Source: Palaemon carinicauda
Lineage: Eukaryota; Arthropoda; Malacostraca; Decapoda; Palaemonidae
DNA length: 64,000 nt
NCBI RefSeq assembly: GCF_036898095.1
Contig: NC_090736.1
Span: 15,552,238-15,616,237, forward strand
Direction: 5' to 3'
Shown: positions 57,167-64,000 of the stretch, one piece after another
Layout of the letters: every line of letters starts with the position of its first letter
How positions within the stretch are numbered: position 1 is the stretch's first letter
Program-made: the position numbers and the translations under genes
Notes under the pieces: generated by a model
Databases searched by the model: none
Seen by the model: only the letters and a program-made list of their open reading frames with translations
What the model was told of the DNA's origin: nothing

Positions 57167-57229
<63 letters not shown>
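56400..57229 (+). mobile_element. Short LINE deletion derivative (5' and 3' UTRs joined, ORF missing)
   Basis: 56,762-56,998 matches the LINE 5' UTR at about 39,505-39,735 ('cactgtaattgttcagtgg', 'aagcagctctt', 'gggcacactatt'). 57,020-57,170 matches its 3' UTR at about 42,597-42,750 ('cctcactgggctatttttcc', 'gagagttatagcttagcatg'). The two are joined near 57,000 with no ORF between. Ahead of them is a 350-bp head (from about 56,400, with 'ggttggccagggcaccagcc') that is absent from the LINE copy at 39.5 kb. It ends in (TAA)n. Probably non-autonomous and moved by the LINE. Confidence 0.8.
57168..57229. repeat. (TAA)n tail/microsatellite
   Basis: About 20 TAA units forming the 3' tail of the LINE derivative. 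Confidence 0.97.
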
Positions 57230-57679
57230 TGGATAAGAGACTGACAGGTCCTTGTGTTGTACATAAACATGTATGTGATCGACACTCGTGAACTCTTTTC
57301 CTTTCCCCGAAGGGGATGTCAATTACTCTCAGATATGTACCAAGTACTGTACTGTACTGTACTGTTTCCATAAGACTCACCATCCTCCCACTCATTACAA
57401 GAGGATGGGGAGAGATACTTCCTTAAGATTGAAGAACAGTGCTCTAAAGTGTAACTTATCAGCATCTGGTCTGACCAGCTTATAACATTTCCATTGCTCT
57501 GTTCCCGGGGGGGGGGAGAGAAAAATGAAGACGGGCCTGTTATATTACCTTTCATTCAAGACTTACATCTATAGTTATCATAGACAAAATACATCCTTAT
57601 TCCATGTGGGAGCTGGGTTGGTTACAAACAAACTTCAGCAGCCACCACAGGTCTAAGTACAAAGGTGTCAAAGGACTTG

Positions 57680-58669
57680 TGGGTACACTTCTGTAAGTAA
57701 AAGGTCATGAAGGTGGTTTGTCTCTACCTGACACTGGCCTTCAATATTGGCCCACTGACAGGTTCCTCCAGAAAGCGAGGGTGGCCAATACCTTTCACTT
57801 TGTGAGCTCTACTTCCGGCTAATCCCTCGACAATCGTCAGTTGAAGCGTAAGCTCTAAAGATCGTTTCATGAAGCCAAAAAGAGACCATGTTCCTTGAGA
57901 TTTCTTTCTTTGATCTGCCAGTGCTAACAAAGTCTACGGCACTCAGGCCTCAGATGTCGAGTCCTTTTCAGATAGGACCGCAGCGCCTTCACGGGTCACA
58001 AGGGCACCTCCTCTTGATCATCACTAAAGGCCTCCTAAAGGTAGGGGACGGAGAAGCACTCAAACCTGGGGTCCTGTGCTGCGGGGTTCTAGGTCTTGCA
58101 TACAAAGTTCAACACAAAACTAAAGGAGACCTACTTACATCCCTTAGTGCAAGTGACATCATAAGAGAGACCAAGCAACTTGCCAACTCCCTTCACCAAA
58201 GCTAATGCTAGCAGAAACAGTCTTGAGTTAGATCCCTGTCTGATGACATTCTTAAAGACTCGAATGGGGTAGGCTTATGAGCTTTGAAGATCAAGGTAAC
58301 ATCCCATTCAAGGGACCTGAAGTCCCAGGGTGGGTAAGATTGTTCAAATCTTCTCATGAGCACAGTTAACTCCCAAGAAGAGGAGAGATCTAAGCCCTTC
58401 AGTCTGAAGACCATCCTCAAGGCAGAGTGGTAGCATTTGATTCCTGCGACCAAGAGACACTTCTCTCAGCGAAGGAAGATGAGGAAATCGACGATCAGCG
58501 TTAGAGTTGCTCCAACCAGATAAAAACCACTGTTACGACGCCAATCACAGAAGATGGCCCACTTAACTTGGTAGACAGCTGTCGATAATTTCCAGAGCCA
58601 TCCAGACATCTCCAGTGCAGTGTCTTGTGTAAAGCCTTTCACTCGGTAGAGATTGTGGATAGTCTCCAC
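57680..58669 (-). pseudogene. Family C tyrosine recombinase remnant
   Basis: Recognised by motif order across frames. The N-terminal block is 'ETIHNLYRVKGFTQDTALEM' with 'YQVKWAIFCDW' (58,666-58,540), matching the DNA-binding start of family 1. A middle block is 'GLDLSSSWELTVLMRRFEQ'. A 'PVKALRSYLKRTRHLRPE' block (near 57,990-57,940) matches 'PVRALKFYLKRT' in family 1. A final block, 'LAFWRNLSVGQY' near 57,770, falls where box II ends. Box II appears as 'AHKVKG', the expected Arg being Lys. Many stops are present, so it is long dead. Not closely related to families 1 or 2. Confidence 0.75.
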
Positions 58670-59509
58670 CTGTGAAGTGGTAAAGAATCAATGGCATGGT
58701 GGTACCTCTGCCAGTGCAGCTGACAGAAAAAAGTGGGCAACAAGGGTAGCTCTCTCAGGACCTAGACCAGAAGAGCAAGCAGACTGGCATCAACAACACT
58801 TTCTAATTATTTTGCATTTCCTTCAATTTCACATAGTTCTCAAAATCTGTCCCACTCTGCCTTGTCAAGGTTCCATCGTGGCGATCTCTGTAAAGGTGGT
58901 TGGGATATTGTTGGTGTTTATAATGACTGGTGCATAATCACTAGTATGCCAATCATCTGATGTTCTCCTATCAAAATCAAGAAGGCAGTTAGATCTCCAA
59001 AGGAGAGAGCCGGACACTATGTATTCCCAATACTCCAGCAAAACCTGAAAACTTGGCCAATGTAGATTCAAGTCCTCCTTGCACCTGCAGCGTACTCCCT
59101 GGGGACTGAACCAGGGAATAAGCACAGGTACGACAGCAGCACCCCAGAGTCTTCTTGGTGTTGCCCAGGCCAACCCAGAAAAAAGTCTCGCACATTTCTT
59201 TACCTTCAGGGTGACAGCTGTCACTGCACCGGAGGCCACGATCTACACCCAAGTACAAGGTGATGACTGCGAAAAGTCATGCCCTCTACAGGAAGCACAG
59301 AGGGAGTGAGGATCAACAGCTGGTTTAGCCATAAACTGGTTGCAGAGTCCTCCCTTCTCAAGGTAAAAACGAACTTCTTGCTTCCATTCCACCAAAACTG
59401 ATAACATTCACTTCCTGCAAAGAGGAAGAAATTAAGAGTGTTATAGAGAATGGTCAGGTACATCCATATACGACAGCAGTCGAAACAAGAGTAAAGAATA
59501 TCAGGCTGG
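58670..59509 (-). other. Family C internal remnant, coding origin unclear
   Basis: Open frames of 76-124 codons exist on the minus strand (for example 59,239-58,865 and 59,535-59,221) but I cannot assign them. A Cys-containing stretch might be a Gag zinc region. No RT or RNase H motif is visible, so pol seems deleted between this segment and the recombinase remnant. Confidence 0.4.
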
Positions 59510-59656
59510 AAAGGGGTCGGGGCTCCTTGCCCCACTCCCTACCCAGTTAGATAACAGCTCAGTATCCAGCTTTTAACAACCAATTCCAGCTTGTGTAAAA
59601 ATTATATAACAAATTAAAGGATAAGGGATTGTATGCCGCGTAGGAACAACTTGTAT
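59510..59656 (-). repeat. Family C 5' terminal repeat
   Basis: Inverse of 49,543-49,690 with moderate divergence. The outer end 'ggaacaacttgtatt' corresponds to the ICR half at 56,348 ('gatttgttcc', inverted). Confidence 0.7.
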
Positions 59657-59707
59657 TTCGTTTGGTAAAAGAAATACTGTATTGTACTTCAATTCTACAT
59701 CTACAAT
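59657..59707. other. Short spacer between element C and DIRS copy 2C
   Basis: 51 bp of AT-rich sequence with no recognised signal. It ends in 'acaat' before the 2C terminus. Confidence 0.6.
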
Positions 59708-60188
59708 AAAGGGATTTTGACGAAGGAAAAATCTATTTCTGGAGAGAGACCTGTGGCGTCCGGTGAAAAGAGTCCTTCTTATATACCTTTTCTGATAAAA
59801 CCTTCCAATTATACCAGAGAAAGATAAAAGCATTGAATGCTGAGGTTACAACCCTCGCGCGAGCACCTTTTGGGTGTTGTGTATAAAGCAAAGGCGCGTG
59901 AAATCCACTATTCACAGGTTGTCTTCCATTTAGTTAATTCCTTCGTCAAAGGGATGGGCCGATACAAAGGCCCTAGCCAACCACCAGCGCCACACCACCC
60001 ACGCCACGACGCGAGCGCCATCTGAACAACATCCTTCTGTATTGGCCATGATGGCTTGGAAAGGAAAGGGTGGGATCGTGTAAAATAAAGGGGAAGGGTT
60101 TCACCGGGCGCCACAGGTCTCTCCCCAGAAATAGATTTTTCCTTCATCAAAATCCCTTTTCTGGGTCGACCTGTGGCGGCTGGTGAAA
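59708..60188 (-). repeat. Family 2 copy C 3' terminal repeat and ICR
   Basis: The ICR is at about 60,099-60,188, with 'ccttcatcaaaatccctt' fused to 'ttctgggtcgacctgtggcg'. The outer repeat ends at 59,708. Same organisation as copies 2A and 2B. Confidence 0.92.
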
Positions 60189-60567
60189 ATGTACCAGAGA
60201 ATGCCTTCCAAGCCCAACAATAACTACTAATTTAATGAGGGGAGAGAAACAACACCATGTAAAGAAAATCATATATAATTAAGGTAAGTAGGCATAAAAC
60301 ATAAACTAGCCACAGGGCATAGTGAGAGTAAGGTTAAACAAACATGATAACAGGGAAGCCTCCGAGTATCAGAGCAAACATGCGACAAAACTGACATGGC
60401 TAAGAATATCCCAACCCTATAACTACGGTAAACAATAATAGTTACAATCATATTAACCTAATATGTAATAAACTTAGGGCTAACGAACCACCAAGGAAGC
60501 GGCGTCGTGGTGCGAGTGGCGGGTAGGAGGGAGAAGAAAAGGGATGGATGAAAGGAAGAACAAAAGA
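60189..60567 (-). other. Family 2 copy C 3' untranslated region
   Basis: Non-coding, between the recombinase stop and the ICR. It contains a purine-rich block on the plus strand ('gggagaagaaaagggatgga') also seen in 2A and 2B. Confidence 0.8.
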
Positions 60568-61533
60568 TCACTGGGGAGAGATAAGGCTCCCAGCTGCAAC
60601 CCTTGGGTATTTAAGAACCTGTAAGTTCTTTAGATAGTGGTGTTTGAAGAACATAGGAGATTTCCAACCTGTGTACTTTTTAAGGTCATCAAAGTCCATA
60701 TTCTGGAAATAATTGATGGAGGTAGCTACCGACCGGATATCATGAGCATGGGGAAATGATCCCGGATTGGCTTGTTTAATGAAGTATAGCATCTGTTGCC
60801 TAATACCACGTATGGAAATGGTACCTCCTTGTTCTCTGATAAACAAGGGGCCAGACGATCGGGTAGCAGTCCTGGCTAAAAAGGCCCTGAGAGTGGTGAC
60901 CGGACATAGAGAAGTATCTTGGAGAAGAGGAATAATCTTCCAAGGGGACCACCTATTTTGGTGGTCCTCGTTTTTAGCTAGGAACGCCCTGTCTGGTGAA
61001 AGAAGTACTTCACCTGAAGGGAGGAAATCCATGTTTTCTGAGTTTCGTGAGAGAGCTGCTAGTTCTGAGATTCTAGAACCCGAGGCCAAAGCTGTTAGAA
61101 ATAAAGTCTTCCTAAAAAGAGTGATATAGGAGCAGGATTCGTTGTCCGTGTCGGAGGCCAGTTTGAGGACATCATTTAGAGACCAAGAGACCTTTTGTGG
61201 ACGAACCGAAGGTCGAAGCCTAGCACATGCTTTTGGAATAGACGAGAAATAAGACTCCGCCAGGTTAATGTTAAACCCAACCAGGAAGACTTTCCTCAGA
61301 GCTGACTTAATGGTGGTTATAGTGCTAGCTGCTAGGCCTTTGTCAAATATGGACCTAAAGAAGGAGATGGCTAAATTAGGAGTCATAACCGAATGGTCTG
61401 AATTCCTTAAGAAATCTGCTAGTTTCTTAACTGCCGAATCATATTGGCGAATCGTAGAGTCCCTTTTGTCTGATTCTATAAAGAGGACATTATCTGGGTC
61501 GATGTTTGCGTCCCTACGCGCCGCAAACTTCAT
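60568..61533 (-). CDS. DIRS tyrosine recombinase (YR), family 2 copy C
   Basis: Intact recombinase of 321 codons from the ATG at 61,533, which overlaps the pol stop as ATGA (61,533-61,530). Numbering from 61,542, the catalytic set is Arg157 ('ASGSRISEL'), His267 and Arg270 ('HDIR'), Trp293 ('GWKSP'), His301/302 and Tyr303 ('FKHHYLKNL'). The N-terminal region 'RQYDSAVKKLADFL' fits the core-binding domain. It would integrate circular element DNA without target duplication. The YR frame is -1 relative to pol, as in family 1. This is the only visible family-2 recombinase with all catalytic residues. Confidence 0.93.
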   Translation of the reverse strand: MKFAARRDANIDPDNVLFIESDKRDSTIRQYDSAVKKLADFLRNSDHSVMTPNLAISFFRSIFDKGLAASTITTIKSALRKVFLVGFNINLAESYFSSIPKACARLRPSVRPQKVSWSLNDVLKLASDTDNESCSYITLFRKTLFLTALASGSRISELAALSRNSENMDFLPSGEVLLSPDRAFLAKNEDHQNRWSPWKIIPLLQDTSLCPVTTLRAFLARTATRSSGPLFIREQGGTISIRGIRQQMLYFIKQANPGSFPHAHDIRSVATSINYFQNMDFDDLKKYTGWKSPMFFKHHYLKNLQVLKYPRVAAGSLISPQ

Positions 61534-63483
61534 GAAATCCACAAAGTTAGGGTTTTGGCTATCCTTGAGGAATCTGACACAGTCCGAGTTTGGACCACTT
61601 GGGTCAGTTTGGGGAATGGGATCCGGAAGGGACGGAGTTTCAACTCATGGAGGAGAGGAAACCAACTGCTCTTTGGCCAGTGAGGTGCCACTAAAGCCAC
61701 TGCCCCGTTGAAGGAGCGGAGTTTGTGCAAGACTTTCAGTAGAAGATTCACTGGAGGGAATAAGTAGATCTTCTGCCAATGGTTCCAATCCAGGGTTAAT
61801 GCGTCCATGGCATAAGCCTGAGGGTCTAGGTTCGGTGTCAAATAACATGGGAGTTTGTGATTGAGTCTTGTCGCGAATAGATCTACCTGGAGACCTGGAA
61901 CCAGCCTGAGTATCCACCGGAAGGAGTGCATGTTCAGGGACCACTCCGATTCCAGTGGGCTCGTCCTGGATAATGAGTCTGCTATCACATTCTGGACTCC
62001 TGCTAGGTGAGTTGCTGACAGGAACCAGTCTTTGTCGGCTGCCAAGGCGAAGTTAGTGACCAGGATCTGATTCAGGTTGGGTGATTTGGACCCCCCTCTG
62101 TTGAGGCAGTGGACTACGGCCGTGCTGTCTGAGACTACTCTGATGTGGGTCGACCTCGGAGGAGAGATTCTCTTCAGGGTCAAGAACACCGCCATGGCTT
62201 CGAGAACATTGATATGGAACTGCCTCATGGCGGGTGACCAAGAGCCCTGAAACATCTGATGTTGGGAGTAACCCCCCCCCCCATCCACTCAGAGACGCGT
62301 CGGTATGAATTGTCACTTGTGGAGAGGGGAACTGTTGAGGAACCGACTTGAAGAGGTTCCTCCGTTCGGACCATGGTTGTAGTCTCATTTTCAAGACAGA
62401 GGGGATCTTCGAGGTCTTGTCTCTTAAAGGTATTGTCGCTCTCTTTCTCCAAACTCGATTGATGTCTTTGAGTTTGGCTTTTAATAGGAGATCAGTCAGT
62501 GAGGCAAATTGGAGAAGGCCGAGGATTTGTTCTAAAGCTCTTCTGGACACCTGTTTGTGTTTGAGAAAGTTCCTGACCTTGGAAGCTATCTCCCTTACCT
62601 TCTTGGGAGGAAGGGAGAGCTTGTGCTTTGAGAGGCCCCAACGGATGCCTAACCATTCGAAGTGGCTTGATGGTTGTAGGCGGGACTTCCGGAGGTTGAC
62701 TTGGAAGCCCAGTTTGGCGAGAAAATGGAGTACCTTCGACGTAGCTCTGTTGCATTCCTGGTGCGACTGGGCCCAAATGAGCCAATCGTCCAGATAGGCG
62801 ACGATCTGTATCCCTTGGTGTCTGAGTTGCTCGAGCACCGTCTCTCCCAGTTTCGTGAATATCCTGGGGGCAATACTGAGACCGAAGGGCATGACTTTGA
62901 ATGCAAAGGCTCTCTTGCCGAGACGGAAGCCTAGGTAAGGAGAGAAGTTTCGAGCTACTGGGACATGATAATAGGCGTCGGTAAGATCGATAGAGGTGGT
63001 GACGGCCCCACGGGGAAGTAAGGTCCATACCTGAGAGATAGTCAGCATACGGAACTTGTCGCAAAGGATGTAAGAGTTGAGCTTCGACAAGTCCAGAACT
63101 ACCCTCAACGCCGACGAGTCTTTCTTCGGGACTGTAAACAGGCGGCATTGGAATTTCAGGGATCGAACCCGTTTGATTGCTTTCTTCTTGAGTAACTCCG
63201 CGGTGTACTCTTCCAGGATGGGAGTGGGTCTCTGGAAGAAGGTCACTGGTGGAGGAGGGGATCCCTGTGACCATTTCCAACCCAAGCCCCTGGATATTAT
63301 GCTGTGAGCCCATGGACTGAAGGTCCAATGGTCCCGGAAGTGATAAAGTCTCCCTCCTACCGGCATCACATCATTGGGAGGGAGTGAACTTAGGGCCCCT
63401 CCCTCCACGGGAACCCCTTGCTCTAGGCCCGCCGCGTTGGCGGAACTGTCCTCTACCTCTGAAACTCCCTCTTTGGTATCCAC
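61530..63483 (-). CDS. DIRS RT/RNase H (pol), family 2 copy C, one homopolymer frameshift
   Basis: RT motifs: 'CRLFTVPKKDSSALRVVLD' (113-131), 'SIDLTDAYYHVPV' (164-176), 'FKVMPFGLSIAPRIFTKLG' (195-213) and catalytic 'YLDD' at 230-233. RNase H begins at 'TIHTDASLSGWG'. There a run of 11 G (plus-strand C-run at 62,272-62,282) replaces six G and one A of copy 2A and shifts the frame. RNase H continues in the next frame with 'INVLEAMAVFLTLKR', 'VVSDSTAVVHCLNRGG' and 'NVIADSLSR', then 'LVAPHWPKSSWFPLL', to the TGA at 61,532-61,530. Pol overlaps the Gag end by 113 nt in the +1 frame. Confidence 0.92.
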
Positions 63484-64000
63484 GAAAGGAACCGGAGGAT
63501 TCGTAGGCAGGGTTGTATGCAGGAGAGGACATCCAAGAGGGGTTGGGCTGTGTACCAGAGGGAGCAGCGAGGTAGACTACCTGCTGAGGAGGCGCCTGTT
63601 GTCGAGAAGTCGAGGCAGCGGAAGACTGTGGGGACGAGGTACCCCGGGCAGTCTTGTAAGGACTAAACCTCTGCTTCTTCTTGAAGAACGTGTGTCTCTG
63701 GGGTTCGAACCTCTTTTTGGCTGAGAGACCCCACCTTACCTGCAAATTTTGGTTTGCCCTCGCCGCGTCCTGAAGAACCTTATCCACCTCGGTCTGAGGG
63801 AAGAGGGTCTTACCCCGGCAGGAGGAGGCTATCAGCCTGTTCGGCTCATGCCTGATGGAGGCCTCAGACAGAACGAACTTCCTGCAACTAACCTGAGCTG
63901 ACCAGAAGTCATGGAGGTCTATTTGGTAGGACAGCAGCTGGTTCTTTGTGGCGACTCTGAACAGCGTTTCCTCTGGGTAAAGAGATGCTAGGGACTCCAT
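63371..64000 (-). CDS. DIRS Gag-like protein C-terminus, family 2 copy C (partial)
   Basis: Open to the window edge, so the start is outside. After a mixed segment ('LHDFWSAQVSCRKFVLSEA', 'LFPQTEVDKVLQDAARANQN') comes a basic/aromatic stretch 'FKKKQRFSPYKTARG'. The Arg/Gly tail follows ('SGSFRGYQRGSFRGRGQFRQ', 'GGPRARGSRGGRGPKFTPSQ'), typical of RNA binding. The equivalent tail is visible in 2A near 33,855-33,970. Stop at 63,371, after the pol frame has opened. Confidence 0.85.
   Translation of the reverse strand: MESLASLYPEETLFRVATKNQLLSYQIDLHDFWSAQVSCRKFVLSEASIRHEPNRLIASSCRGKTLFPQTEVDKVLQDAARANQNLQVRWGLSAKKRFEPQRHTFFKKKQRFSPYKTARGTSSPQSSAASTSRQQAPPQQVVYLAAPSGTQPNPSWMSSPAYNPAYESSGSFRGYQRGSFRGRGQFRQRGGPRARGSRGGRGPKFTPSQ

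Larger units (their letters stand above)
49543..59656 (-). mobile_element. DIRS-type element, family C, degenerate, host of nested insertions
   Basis: The outer inverted repeats are diverged but clear. 59,510-59,656 and 49,543-49,690 (opposite strands) share 'ctccttgcc', 'ccctaccca', 'ccaattccagctt/gcaattccagctt', 'attaaagga' and 'ttgtat'. The internal complementary region is split: one half at 56,348-56,395 ('tttgttcctccctacaaact'), the other at about 49,745-49,793 ('acgtttgtatcgctacaaaa'). DIRS copy 1B lies between the halves. A decayed recombinase at 57.7-58.7 kb has the expected orientation. Between it and the 5' repeat there is room only for a short remnant, so most of pol is absent. Confidence 0.75.
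59708..64000 (-). mobile_element. DIRS-type YR retrotransposon, family 2 copy C (3' part, well preserved)
   Basis: Minus-strand element whose 3' end is exact at 59,708 ('aaagggattttgacg') and whose 5' part lies beyond the window. It encodes the end of Gag, RT/RNase H with one homopolymer frameshift, and an intact recombinase. Catalytic motifs lost in 2A and 2B are all present here. It lies 51 bp from the end of element C. Confidence 0.93.

Noticed and set aside
57043..57395. Frames with long Asn, Tyr or Leu runs
   Set aside because: Produced by the (TAA)n tail of the LINE derivative on both strands.

Overview
This window is non-coding, repeat-dominated DNA from a eukaryote, most likely an arthropod and probably a decapod crustacean. 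That assignment is an inference. It rests on abundant DIRS-type tyrosine-recombinase (YR) retrotransposons, long (CT/GA)n and (TA)n microsatellites, and LINE tails of the kind common in decapod genomes. I find no host gene, tRNA, rRNA or CRISPR. Every protein signature belongs to a transposable element.

Layout: 1-2777 is the 3' half of a DIRS element (family 1, copy A, + strand), with open RNase H and YR frames. 3.3-7.5 kb holds two 5'-truncated copies of one LINE, each next to a microsatellite. 7.5-13 kb is unrecognised AT-rich DNA. 13.0-14.1 kb is a 1.07-kb foldback (hairpin) repeat. 14.28-27.15 kb is bracketed by two inverted ~470-bp arms and contains a small hairpin, a stray DIRS terminus, a diverged tandem-repeat zone and a 51-copy, 68-bp satellite (21.62-25.10 kb).

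29,477-37,496 is a full-length but dead DIRS element of a second family (copy 2A, + strand). Its leader carries a hAT-type MITE with a perfect 8-bp target duplication and a duplicated tRNA-derived SINE. 39.5-42.75 kb is a Jockey/CR1-like LINE. A second dead family-2 element (copy 2B, - strand, 42,754-~48,803) sits inside the TAA-rich tail of that LINE. 49.54-59.66 kb is a third DIRS family (C, - strand), very degenerate. Its internal complementary region is split by a nearly intact family-1 element (copy 1B, 49,794-56,347, - strand), and it also contains a LINE deletion derivative. 59,708-64,000 is the 3' part of a better-preserved family-2 element (copy 2C, - strand) that runs off the window.

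How the parts work together: DIRS elements encode Gag, reverse transcriptase/RNase H and a tyrosine recombinase. They copy through a circle whose joint is templated by an internal complementary region (ICR). The ICR can be read directly in all three families here and defines the element ends almost to the base. Copies 2A and 2B share a reverse-transcriptase frameshift and lost catalytic residues in RT and YR, yet sit at unrelated sites. This points to a dead subfamily that was moved in trans, with 2C-like elements as plausible helpers.
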